From: Ramlibacter sp.
GTDB lineage: Bacteria > Pseudomonadota > Gammaproteobacteria > Burkholderiales > Burkholderiaceae_C
DNA: 64,000 bases
Reading direction: 5' to 3'
Assembly (NCBI GenBank): GCA_019635415.1
Contig: JAHBZN010000002.1
Coordinates: 434,001 to 498,000 of the forward strand
Shown: one piece after another, positions 52,108-60,280 of the stretch
Position numbering within the stretch: the stretch's first letter is position 1
Layout: each line of letters starts with the position of its first letter
The notes under the pieces: model-generated
Database searches by the model: none
Told to the model about the DNA's origin: nothing
The model's input: the letters and a program-made list of their open reading frames with translations, nothing else
Made by a program: the position numbers and the translations under genes

Positions 52108-53300
52108 GGGCGCTACGAGGCGCTGCACGCGCGCGCCGCGCCCTGCTTGCGCTGGGCCTGGCGATCGGGCTGGCCTTGGGGCTGTGTGCGCCCACGTGGG
52201 CACACAAGGCCAGCGACGCCTACGCCACGCTGGCGGATGCACCTGTACCGGGTGGCGTGGCCATCCATCTGTCGCTGGTATTGAAGGACCTGGATGCTGC
52301 GGTGGACACGCTGGATGCCGACAACAACCGGCAGTTGACCTGGGGCGAGGTGCGCCAGGCGATGCCGGCCGTGCTGGAATGGGTGCGCGCAGGCGTCACG
52401 GCGCGCTGTGACGAGGCCCCGTTGCAGCCCTCATGGCGCTTTGAATCGCTCGAGCAGCGCTCCGACGGTGTCTACGCGCGCCTGAGCGCGACGCTGGCCT
52501 GCGAGCCACAGGGCACGCTCGCGCTGGACTACCGGCTCATGAAAGACCTCGACCCCACACACCGGCTGCTGGTGGCCGGCACCGTGGAAGGCCATGCGGT
52601 GGCAGGGGTGCTGGCACCCCAGGGACGCTCGGCGCTGGCGCTGAGGGGGCCGGGAGCCAGTCCCGAGGCGGATGCGATGCTGGCCTTGCCGAAGACCGGG
52701 CCGGCCATTCTGGTGCATTTCCTGCCCGAGGGGATTCACCACATCGCCACGGGCTACGATCACCTGGCGTTTCTGCTCGCGTTGCTGTTGCCCATCGTGA
52801 TTTGGCAGCGGGACCGGGATCGCCTGATGATGGACGGGCACCTGCGGCCGGGCCTGAAGTCGCTGCTGACCACGGTGACAGGCTTCACCGTGGGGCATTC
52901 GGTCACGCTGGTGCTGGCCACGCTGGGGCTGATCGCGTCGCCGGCGTGGGTCGAGCCGGCCATCGCCCTGACCATCGCGTTGTCCGCGCTGCTCAACCTG
53001 TTTCCGGTGCGCCGGGTCCGCAGTGATGTGCTGGCGCTCGGGTTTGGCCTGATCCATGGGTTGGGCTTTTCCAACGTGATGCGCGAGGCCGGCGTCAGTG
53101 GCCCGCTGCTGCCCTGGGCGCTGGCCGGATTCAACCTCGGCGTGGAGGTGGGCCAGCTCGCGGGTGTGGCCCTCTGGTGCGGGGCTCACCTGTTGCTCGT
53201 GCGCTGGTCGGGCTACGAGCGCTACGTGGTGCGTGGCGGCTCGTGGGCACTGCTGGTGCTCGCGCTGTTCTGGGTCGTTGAGCGTGTGGCCGGTGGCTGA
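52104..53300 (+). CDS. HupE/UreJ-like membrane protein with periplasmic EF-hand-like loop
   Basis: This is a 398-residue protein from ATG 52104. An N-terminal signal or membrane helix (ALLALGLAIGLALGLCAPTW) precedes a roughly 160-residue periplasmic domain. That domain contains DADNNRQLTWGE (71-82), which fits the EF-hand loop pattern (ligands at D71, D73, N75, Q77, T79, E82). The C-terminal half has six to seven hydrophobic helices with conserved His: GIHHIATGYDHLAFLLAL, TGFTVGHSVTLVLATLGLI, GFGLIHGLGFSNV. Related HupE/UreJ proteins are thought to import nickel or cobalt for hydrogenase or urease, but neither is nearby. The likely cargo here is an unidentified metal. Confidence 0.75.
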   Translation: MRALRGAARARRALLALGLAIGLALGLCAPTWAHKASDAYATLADAPVPGGVAIHLSLVLKDLDAAVDTLDADNNRQLTWGEVRQAMPAVLEWVRAGVTARCDEAPLQPSWRFESLEQRSDGVYARLSATLACEPQGTLALDYRLMKDLDPTHRLLVAGTVEGHAVAGVLAPQGRSALALRGPGASPEADAMLALPKTGPAILVHFLPEGIHHIATGYDHLAFLLALLLPIVIWQRDRDRLMMDGHLRPGLKSLLTTVTGFTVGHSVTLVLATLGLIASPAWVEPAIALTIALSALLNLFPVRRVRSDVLALGFGLIHGLGFSNVMREAGVSGPLLPWALAGFNLGVEVGQLAGVALWCGAHLLLVRWSGYERYVVRGGSWALLVLALFWVVERVAGG

Positions 53301-53311
53301 GGCCGTTCCGG

Positions 53312-54907
53312 CTACTCAAAAATGATTTCGTCAGCCACCAGCACGCCGCTGATCACCTGAGACCCCTTGGCCGTGACTTTCACGCCGTTGCGCAACTGCG
53401 CAGCTGTGCCGCCCGTGAAGACGACGGCCGGGCCGCTGGCATCGATCAATTGGCCCTGCACCCGGAAGCGGGCCACCGAGGTGAATTGGCCAATGGCACC
53501 GGTCGCGCTGAATTGAGCCGGTCCGCCGGTTCCCGGCACGTACCTGATCTTCAGCTTGGTGACAACGAGGGTTCCACTGCCGTTGATGGTGCCGGTCACT
53601 TCCAGCTTCACGCCATTACCGATGGATCCTGAGGGCCCGCCGGTGACGAGGGCCCCGGAGGCGTCGATGGCAACCCCTCCCAGACGGAAGTCACCCAGCC
53701 CCGCGAACTGAGTGACGATGCCCCCGAGGTTGGCCGGAGTGCCGTTCACGGCCGGCGTGACGTACCAGGGCTCGATAGTCACGGCATTCAGAAGATTCGC
53801 CGCCGGCTCCGTATAGGCAATGACCCGCACGACCAAGCCGTTGGCCAATGCGCCAGCGGACAGGGGCGATGCAAAAATGCCGCGGGAATAGTCCACCGTG
53901 ACGTCGCCGATGCGGAAAGTGCTCGAACCGGTGGCGAGGTTCTGCACCACCCCCGTCAGAAGGGTGGACGATGTGCCGGTCTTCAGCTCAATCCGCGTCG
54001 CGCGCAGGGTTCCGGGTTCTCCGGGCAGGCCGTAGACCTGGACCAGATCCCCTGGAATCAGGCTCGATACCCCTGAAACACCGTCGAACAGCGTGGCGCT
54101 GTCGATCGTGACCGTGGTGCCCATCACCTTGAAGGTGGCGGAAGCGGTGTCCACGATGGTTACCTTGCCGCGCAACTGCGCCGCCGACACCACCGTGCTG
54201 GCGGTACCGCCAGTCAGCGAGGCACTGACCGTGCCCGTCAGGCGGACGGTCATGCCGAGCTGCAGCGAGCTGGCGTCGCCCAGAGAGACGACCGCGTTGC
54301 CAATGTCGTGCCGGATGCCATTGACGATGACGCTGCCGAACCCGTCGATGGAGCCGATGCTGACCGAGGCGATGCCGATGCCGGTGCCTCCCGAGCCCAC
54401 ACCGCCATCACCGCTGACACCTGTCCCGCCCGAACCCACACCTCCTGCCACACCAGTTCCGTCACTGCCCGAGCCGCTGCTGCCGGAGCCACTGCTGCCG
54501 GAGCCACTGCTGCCGGAGCCGCTGCTACCGGAGCCACTGCTACCGGAGCCACTGCTACTGGAGCCACTGCTGCCGGAGCCACTGCTGCCGGAGCCGCTGC
54601 TGCCGGAGCCGCTGCTACCGGAGCCACTGCTACCGGAGCCACTGCTACCGGAGCCACTGCTACCGGAGCCGTCTCCCCCCGTGCTGCCAGAGCCGGAACC
54701 ACTGCTGCCAGAGCCATCGCCACCGGTGCTGCCGGTACCGTCGCCTCCGGAACTGCCCCCTGCGGTGCCGTTGCCGCCCGTGTCACCGCCGCCGATGGCG
54801 GGTGTCGAGGGCGAGCAGTTGCTGCAATCGGTCGAGGTTTCTCCTCCTCCGCAGGCTGCGAGGGCAAGGGTCAGGGCGAGCAATGCGCCGCAGACGAGCC
54901 GGTTCAT
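53312..54907 (-). CDS. DUF5666 lipoprotein with long Gly/Ser repeat
   Basis: The 531-residue protein has a lipobox (ALAACGGG) and is predicted to be an anchored surface or outer-membrane-facing lipoprotein. Residues about 50-160 are an extended Gly-Ser linker, part of which is encoded by thirteen 15-bp units. The rest holds several DUF5666-type beta domains of about 60-70 residues (VSIGSIDGFGSVIVNGIRHD; LRGKVTIVDTASATFKVMGT; GVVQNLATGSSTFRIGDVTV). It is convergent with the HupE gene, with no gap, and its start overlaps the stop of the DUF6502 gene, so the two form one operon. Confidence 0.8.
   Translation of the reverse strand: MNRLVCGALLALTLALAACGGGETSTDCSNCSPSTPAIGGGDTGGNGTAGGSSGGDGTGSTGGDGSGSSGSGSGSTGGDGSGSSGSGSSGSGSSGSGSSGSGSSGSGSSGSGSSGSSSSGSGSSGSGSSGSGSSGSGSSGSGSSGSGSDGTGVAGGVGSGGTGVSGDGGVGSGGTGIGIASVSIGSIDGFGSVIVNGIRHDIGNAVVSLGDASSLQLGMTVRLTGTVSASLTGGTASTVVSAAQLRGKVTIVDTASATFKVMGTTVTIDSATLFDGVSGVSSLIPGDLVQVYGLPGEPGTLRATRIELKTGTSSTLLTGVVQNLATGSSTFRIGDVTVDYSRGIFASPLSAGALANGLVVRVIAYTEPAANLLNAVTIEPWYVTPAVNGTPANLGGIVTQFAGLGDFRLGGVAIDASGALVTGGPSGSIGNGVKLEVTGTINGSGTLVVTKLKIRYVPGTGGPAQFSATGAIGQFTSVARFRVQGQLIDASGPAVVFTGGTAAQLRNGVKVTAKGSQVISGVLVADEIIFE
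54471..54665. repeat. Thirteen tandem copies of a 15-bp repeat
   Basis: The unit is GAGCCRCTGCTRCCG on the + strand, with two small variants (one CTACTG unit). In the gene it encodes runs of Ser and Gly. The array is a length-variable candidate: slippage would change the linker in 5-residue steps without a frameshift. Confidence 0.85.
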
Positions 54908-55737
54908 GGTGTTGAACCTTCCTCGCCCGGTCGCGGCGCCGTCGACGGGTCCGCTTCTTCGTGGTACACGTAAATTCCGATTCGCATGCGTGAGGTTCCG
55001 CTGCCGCCATGGCGGTCGACGGCTTCCGTGAGCTGCCCCACCAGGTCATGGTGAAGGGTATCCCAGCGTTTCCGCACATTCAAATGGATATTTTCGCAGT
55101 CTTGCTGTGACAGGCCGTCGGCAAACACGGCACGTTCGAGAAATGGCGGTGCTGCATCGAGGGTATTGGAGACCGCAGCCAGCAGATGGTCGCGTGTGTT
55201 GTCGCCCAGGAACGCGAGCGTGGCCTGCAGATCCTGTGTTGGTACGAAGCCATCGGCCAGCAATTCCGCCCACCCCTCGTGCTCCGACACCATGCCGAGG
55301 CGAACCAGTTCGTCGAGGACCGCGCGGTGGTGGACATCCCCGCGGCTGGCCTGCCTCGCGATGGACTCGAAGGACGGGCCTTCCGTCTGATTGGCCGTGG
55401 TCAGCCGGCGATAGAGCGGGTCCTCGTTGGCACGCTGCAGCCACAGAGTGAAGGTCTTCGCCGCGGCAGACAGTTCGGTATGGGGAAGGGGGTCGGCCGC
55501 GTTGCGCACCCGCAGGGTCACTTCCTTGCGGTTCAGGCCGGTGGTGACGGCGATCTGGCTGATGTTGGGCTTGACGACACCTTTTGCCCGCCAGAGGCTG
55601 CGCGCCTCGTCCACCAGCAGGTCGCGCAACAGCTCTTCCAGATGGGGGTGCTTGAGCCCCATGCCCAAGGCCAACCGCACCAGAGGGCGCAAGATGCGCG
55701 CGCATGCGGACTGGGCCCAGGACAAACGGTTTTTCAT
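54904..55737 (-). CDS. DUF6502-family protein, probable transcriptional regulator
   Basis: The 277-residue protein starts at ATG 55737 (a TTG three codons earlier is possible). Residues 57-77 fit a helix-turn-helix (NISQIAVTTGLNRKEVTLRV), so I infer DNA binding, although the family has no established role. The long middle is helical. Its operon continues into the DUF5666 lipoprotein. Divergent from it is a secreted DUF11-type protein, and the space between contains a set of palindromes that could be its operators. No ligand-binding domain is obvious. Confidence 0.7.
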   Translation of the reverse strand: MKNRLSWAQSACARILRPLVRLALGMGLKHPHLEELLRDLLVDEARSLWRAKGVVKPNISQIAVTTGLNRKEVTLRVRNAADPLPHTELSAAAKTFTLWLQRANEDPLYRRLTTANQTEGPSFESIARQASRGDVHHRAVLDELVRLGMVSEHEGWAELLADGFVPTQDLQATLAFLGDNTRDHLLAAVSNTLDAAPPFLERAVFADGLSQQDCENIHLNVRKRWDTLHHDLVGQLTEAVDRHGGSGTSRMRIGIYVYHEEADPSTAPRPGEEGSTP

Positions 55738-55826
55738 TGACGACAAAGAGAGGGTCGCAAAGTTTAGGGGCCTTCACCAGCGCGCATGTGACTTAGCGTG
55801 CACTGGAAGGTAATACACCACCGCCT

Positions 55827-55921
55827 TGTGATTTTTTCACATATAAAAATGTAACTCAATGTGTGTGAGGTTACATCTGATTTATGCCGGGTTACACTGA
55901 TTCAAATGTGAAATTGTCACA
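55827..55921. promoter_or_regulatory. Palindrome array between DUF6502 and DUF11 genes, putative operators
   Basis: TGTGA-N5-TCACA occurs at 55827-55841 and 55907-55921, exactly 80 bp apart. The second site extends to AAATGTGA/TCACATTT (55904-55924). Between them lies ATGTAAC (55849-55855) facing GTTACAT (55870-55876), and the GGTTACA motif recurs near 55890. The second palindrome ends 14 bp before the DUF11 ATG, where bound protein would block initiation. CRP-type sites normally have a 6-bp spacer, so another regulator is more likely. Confidence 0.55.
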
Positions 55922-55935
55922 TTTAAGACAGCCCC

Positions 55936-57609
55936 ATGCATGGTTTCACCCCCAATTCAGAGTCCAGCCGGCTTGGCGTGTTGACCGGCTTCGGCTGGTC
56001 CGCGCTGCGCTTTTTGCTGCTGGCGGGCGCTCTGCTGTGGGGAGGACTACAGGTGGCGCAGGCCCAGACGGCCAGCGTGGGTGCCCTGATCGACCAGGAC
56101 TGTACCGGCACCCGGGCCGGCAAAAACCTGGGGTGCACCGCTAACGACTTGACGGCCAGCATTTCATTCACCCAGCCCACGGCCACCGCGATCACGTCCT
56201 GCATTGCCGGCCAGTTCCTGACTCTGGATGCCATTGCCAGCCTGACCTCGGGCTCGCCGAATCGTTACAACATCGGCTTGTTCACGGGCCAGGTGGGCAA
56301 CGATCCCACACGAAACAACGCCGCCAACCAGTGCTCGCTGGGCGTTTTTCCGACCACGCCAACCCCGTTTTCCAACTTTGACGGGGGAGCGGTCTGCGGC
56401 GACTTTGCCGGCTCCTCAACCGCGACGCTTCAGATCACGGCACTCAAGGTGACCTGTCTGCCGGCCCCCGGCACCAATCAGCTCGGTATTCCTTATGTGT
56501 TGGCGTGGGACAACGCGGCTGACGCCTCCTGCACGGCGTCCAGTCTGACGGCTTCCACCAATTCGAAGTGCAACGTGGGGCTGGCGTCGTACGTGACCGG
56601 GGTGTTCGTTCAGGGCTGGATCAAGATCATCAAGCAGGCCACACCGGCGACGTCCACACAAACCTTCTCGTTCACCACTGCCGCGAGTCCGACGGCTTCC
56701 ATTTCTCCGGCGACACTGACCCTGTCCCATGGTCAGAGCCAGACCTTCACGATCCCGCTGGACCCGGCAGGAGGCGTGCAGAACATCACCGTCACGGAGA
56801 CGCTGTCGGCCGGCTGGGAGCAGACCGCGACGATCGTCTGTACGTCTCCTTCCGGTGGGTCCGCGACGTACGTGACGGTCAACAATGCCAATCGCACCAT
56901 CGCGGCATCGCTGGACGCGACCAACTACGGGGCCATCTGCACCATCACCAACTACAAGCAGACGCGGGTGCGTGCACGCAAAACGGTGGCCAATGGGGAC
57001 ACCGGGACGTTCAACCTCTCGGCGCAGACCGGGTTTGGGACCAGCACAGCCAGCAATCAGGGCAATGGCGGGGCGACGGCGTACCAGCAAAGCATATCGG
57101 GGTCGGTGACCCTGACCGAGACCTCGGGGAGCAGCTCCAGCATCACCAAGTACGTCACGGGCGTGTCCTGCACCAACGATGACACGGGCGCCACAGTCAC
57201 TCCCACGGCCTCCACGCTGGCCGGCGCCACACGCTCGGTCACCCTGACGCCACCGGCCAACGCGGACACCAGTTGCACGTTCGTCAACACCCGGACCGCC
57301 GCGCTGAGCGTCATCAAGACGAACAGCGTGAGCTCACTGGCGGTCGGCAGTACCACCAGTTACGCCATCACCCTGACCAATGGAGGCCCTTCGGATGCCG
57401 ATGGCGCGACCTTCCGCGATCCGGTGGCCACAGGGCTGTCCTGCACCAGCGTGAGTTGTACCAGTGCGCTGGGCGGGGCCGTTTGCCCCACCGCGGGAAG
57501 CGTGACGCCCTCGGCCCTGCAGGGCAGCGGCATCGCGCTGCCAACGTTCCCGGCGAACAGCACGGTCACTTTTTCGGTGGGTTGCCTGGTGACGGCGACG
57601 GGAACCTAG
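55936..57609 (+). CDS. Secreted surface protein with DUF11-type domains
   Basis: This is a 557-residue protein with an N-terminal export signal (about 22-45, ALRFLLLAGALLWGGLQVAQ), starting at ATG 55936 with little Shine-Dalgarno. The N-terminal part has cysteine-containing strands (CTGTRAGKNLGCTANDLTAS; CSLGVFPTTPTPFSNFDGGA). Ig-like and DUF11 repeats follow (VIKTNSVSSLAVGSTTSYAI; FSFTTAASPTASISPATLTL). Such proteins occur on cell surfaces or near pili. It is placed between the regulator and the pilin operon. Its role in the pilus is inferred from location only. Confidence 0.7.
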   Translation: MHGFTPNSESSRLGVLTGFGWSALRFLLLAGALLWGGLQVAQAQTASVGALIDQDCTGTRAGKNLGCTANDLTASISFTQPTATAITSCIAGQFLTLDAIASLTSGSPNRYNIGLFTGQVGNDPTRNNAANQCSLGVFPTTPTPFSNFDGGAVCGDFAGSSTATLQITALKVTCLPAPGTNQLGIPYVLAWDNAADASCTASSLTASTNSKCNVGLASYVTGVFVQGWIKIIKQATPATSTQTFSFTTAASPTASISPATLTLSHGQSQTFTIPLDPAGGVQNITVTETLSAGWEQTATIVCTSPSGGSATYVTVNNANRTIAASLDATNYGAICTITNYKQTRVRARKTVANGDTGTFNLSAQTGFGTSTASNQGNGGATAYQQSISGSVTLTETSGSSSSITKYVTGVSCTNDDTGATVTPTASTLAGATRSVTLTPPANADTSCTFVNTRTAALSVIKTNSVSSLAVGSTTSYAITLTNGGPSDADGATFRDPVATGLSCTSVSCTSALGGAVCPTAGSVTPSALQGSGIALPTFPANSTVTFSVGCLVTATGT

Positions 57610-57726
57610 GCCCGACGGACGGGTGGGATGCCGCTCATCCGGCTTTGTGTGCCGCTTGTCGGCGGGGCCGCAAATCCGAGGTTGGATCAGAAAAATGGGA
57701 AATAATCACATTCAACGGAGAGATCC

Positions 57727-58116
57727 ATGATTTCAAGGCAAAAAGGGTTCACGCTGATTGAATTGATGATCGCTGTGGCGGTCGTCGGCATTCTGGCGGC
57801 GGTGGCATACCCGTCCTACCAGAATGCGATGGTCAAGAACCGCAGGGCTGCGGCGCAGTCGGTCCTTGCCGATGTTGCTCAACGGCAACAGCTGTTCCTC
57901 ACGGACAACCGGGCGTACGCCTCGGCGTTGTCCAACCTGAACGTCACGGTCTCGTCGGACGTCAGCAAGTACTACACGGTGTCGCTGAACGTCGGGACCT
58001 CCACGGTGCCTTCCTTCACCGTGACGGCCGCCCCGGTTTCCGGCTCTTCGCAGGTGGCTGACGGGACGCTCACCCTGACGCACAACGGAACCAAGAGTCC
58101 GGCCGGCAAGTGGTAG
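57727..58116 (+). CDS. pilE: Type IV pilin PilE
   Basis: The 129-residue prepilin has a six-residue basic leader MISRQKG cleaved before FTLIELMIAVAVVGILAAVA, with the conserved Glu5. The mature chain continues YPSYQNAMVKNRRAAAQSVL, the standard alpha-helix, and a short globular head without paired C-terminal cysteines. It is the first gene of the pilus operon, unlike many gammaproteobacterial clusters in which pilE follows pilY1. The ribosome binding site is GGAGAG. Confidence 0.94.
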   Translation: MISRQKGFTLIELMIAVAVVGILAAVAYPSYQNAMVKNRRAAAQSVLADVAQRQQLFLTDNRAYASALSNLNVTVSSDVSKYYTVSLNVGTSTVPSFTVTAAPVSGSSQVADGTLTLTHNGTKSPAGKW

Positions 58117-58128
58117 GAGGCGAAGGTG

Positions 58129-58605
58129 ATGTTCGATTCCGCCCGTCGTTTCTCTGCAGGCTTCACGCTGCTTGAACTGATGGTGGCCGTCGCCATCGTG
58201 GCGTTGATGGTGTCGCTGGCGGGACCGGGCATGAGCGGCCTTGTGGCTGCGCAGCGGGTCCGGACCATGGCTTCGGATTTCCACCAGGAACTGGTCAGGA
58301 CGCGCTCCGAGGCGATCAAACGGAACGTGAATGTCACCCTGAGCCCCATGGGCTCGAACTGGGGCGCGGGATGGTCAATCCTCGATCCTGTCACGCCTTC
58401 GGGCCCGGTGCTGGACACGCGGGCAGGCAGCCCAGGCGTCAGCGTCAGCACCACCCTGACCCAGGTGGTGTACCGCGCTTCCGGGCGGATTACCGCGGTT
58501 GCCAGTCCGACGTTCGTGTTCTCGTCCCCGTCCACGAGTGAAGTTCGATGTGTGGCCATTGACCCCAGTGGCAGGCCCTACGCGAAGCGGGGGGCCTCAT
58601 GCTGA
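58129..58605 (+). CDS. fimT: Minor pseudopilin FimT/GspH type
   Basis: This is a 158-residue protein from ATG 58129 with AGGAGG nine bases upstream; the GTG one codon earlier is possible. The prepilin leader ends at Gly before FTLLELMVAVAIVALMVSLA. The globular part is typical FimT/GspH (SDFHQELVRTRSEAIKRNVN; VYRASGRITAVASPTFVFSS). Minor pilins prime pilus assembly. FimT homologues bind DNA in some natural-transformation systems. It follows pilE after 12 bp. Confidence 0.93.
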   Translation: MFDSARRFSAGFTLLELMVAVAIVALMVSLAGPGMSGLVAAQRVRTMASDFHQELVRTRSEAIKRNVNVTLSPMGSNWGAGWSILDPVTPSGPVLDTRAGSPGVSVSTTLTQVVYRASGRITAVASPTFVFSSPSTSEVRCVAIDPSGRPYAKRGASC

Positions 58606-59195
58606 ATCGCCTTGTTGTCAGTGCCGGATTGCAGCGCCGCAACCAGCGCGGAGTGGGCCTGATCGAGATCCTGGTCTCCGTGCTGATCACTTCCTTCGGA
58701 CTGCTTGCGCTGGCGGGCCTGCAATCGCGTATGGGCCAGGCCCAGTTCGAGTCTTACCAGCGGGCCCAGGCCCTCACGCTGCTGAGCGACCTGACCCAGC
58801 GCATCCAGTCCAACGTAGCGCAAGCGGGTACCTACGTCACGGTGTCACCGATGGGGACTGACGACACCAGCTCTTCCGCGTGCTCGACACTGACCACCCG
58901 CAGCGGGATCGACCTGTGCGAATGGAGCCAGGCGCTCAAGGGAGCGTCCGAAACCAGCGGCGGCGCCAATGTCGGCGCGATGATCGGCGCGCGCGGCTGT
59001 GTGGAACTGGTTCAGGCGGCTGACACCACCCCGGGCATCTGCCGACCGGCGACCTATCGGGTCACGGTCGCCTGGCAAGGACTGGCAGCCACCGTGGCAC
59101 CCGCCGTGAACTGTGCCGAGGATCTGTATGGCGCAGACAGCCAGCGCAGGGCCATTTCATCCCAGGTGGTCGCGCCAATGCCGACCTGCTCATGA
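58599..59195 (+). CDS. pilV: Minor pilin PilV
   Basis: The 198-residue product overlaps the fimT stop by 7 bp. The leader (RRNQRG) is followed by VGLIEILVSVLITSFGLLAL with Glu5, and then LAGLQSRMGQAQFESYQRAQ, a PilV hallmark. The C-terminal domain has Cys residues (CSTLTTRSGIDLCEW; CVELVQAADTTPGICRP) that could form disulfides. It belongs to the pilVWX-Y1 priming complex. Confidence 0.93.
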   Translation: MLNRLVVSAGLQRRNQRGVGLIEILVSVLITSFGLLALAGLQSRMGQAQFESYQRAQALTLLSDLTQRIQSNVAQAGTYVTVSPMGTDDTSSSACSTLTTRSGIDLCEWSQALKGASETSGGANVGAMIGARGCVELVQAADTTPGICRPATYRVTVAWQGLAATVAPAVNCAEDLYGADSQRRAISSQVVAPMPTCS

Positions 59196-60280
59196 TGAAG
59201 CGCACATCGTTCACCCATGGTTCATCGCTTCGCGCCCGCGGGTCGCGTGGTATTTCTCTGGTCGAGCTCATGGTGACCATTGCCATCGGGATGCTGATCG
59301 TGGCGGCCATGGCAATCCTTTTTGCCAACAACAGCCGCAGTCGCGCCGAGCTCGAGAAGACCAGCCAGAAAATCGAGAACGGGCGGTATGCCCTGGATGT
59401 CATGGCGGCCGATATCCAGAACGCGGGCTACTTCGCGGAATTCGAGCCGCGGGTGTTGACCATGCCGACGGACAAGCCCGATGCGTGCGCCACGGACGTC
59501 GCCAGCCTGACCGCAGCGCTGCGGGTGCACGTTCAGGGCAACAACGATGTGGCCGCCAGCACGCTGAGCTGCCTGTCCGACGTGAAACCGGGGACCGACG
59601 TCCTGGTCATCCGCAGAGTCAGCGGGTGCGTGGCCGGCGTGGCCGGGTGTACCGCACTGGCCGCCGGCGATGTCCGGTTCCAGGCTTCGTCCTGCAACAG
59701 TGCGACGGAGCTGGGGTCTGGCGCCGTCGCGGACTCCTTCAGGCTGGACACCTCCACCAGCACTCTCACCCTGACACGGCGAGACTGCACGACCGTGGCA
59801 GATGTCCGGCGCTTTCTGGTGCGCATCTACTACATCGGGAACAACGACAAGGCCGGCGACGGCATTCCCACCCTGAAGCGGGCCGAGTTGACCGGAGGGG
59901 CGTTCGTGCCGGTCTCTCTCGTCCAGGGGGTGGAGAACATGCAGATCGAGTATGGCCTGGATACGGACGGCGATGGCGCACCTGACGTCTACACGCCAGC
60001 CCCCGACAGCTACCTGGCGTGTACCAATGCCACGAGCCCCACCTGCGCCCAGCACTGGGCTTCCGTCATGACCGCCAAGGTCAGCCTTTTGAGCCGCAAT
60101 GTGGAGTCGACCGCGGGGTATGTCGATGCCAAATCCTATGTCGTGGGCAGGAAGCCGGACGGCGCCGGCGCGATCAGCGGGACCGACAACGTGATCGGTC
60201 CCATGAATGATGCGTTCAAACGCAGTGTCTTCGAGACGGTCATCCGCTTCCAGAACCCGGCCGGCAGGGCCTCATCATGA
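59192..60280 (+). CDS. pilW: Minor pilin PilW
   Basis: This 362-residue minor pilin overlaps pilV by 4 bp. The leader ends ARGSRG before ISLVELMVTIAIGMLIVAAM (Glu5 present), followed by NSRSRAELEKTSQKIENGRY and MAADIQNAGYF, all standard for PilW. The larger globular domain has several Cys pairs. The stop overlaps the pilX start. It is required with PilV, PilX and PilY1 for pilus initiation and surface display in other systems. Confidence 0.94.
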   Translation: MMKRTSFTHGSSLRARGSRGISLVELMVTIAIGMLIVAAMAILFANNSRSRAELEKTSQKIENGRYALDVMAADIQNAGYFAEFEPRVLTMPTDKPDACATDVASLTAALRVHVQGNNDVAASTLSCLSDVKPGTDVLVIRRVSGCVAGVAGCTALAAGDVRFQASSCNSATELGSGAVADSFRLDTSTSTLTLTRRDCTTVADVRRFLVRIYYIGNNDKAGDGIPTLKRAELTGGAFVPVSLVQGVENMQIEYGLDTDGDGAPDVYTPAPDSYLACTNATSPTCAQHWASVMTAKVSLLSRNVESTAGYVDAKSYVVGRKPDGAGAISGTDNVIGPMNDAFKRSVFETVIRFQNPAGRASS

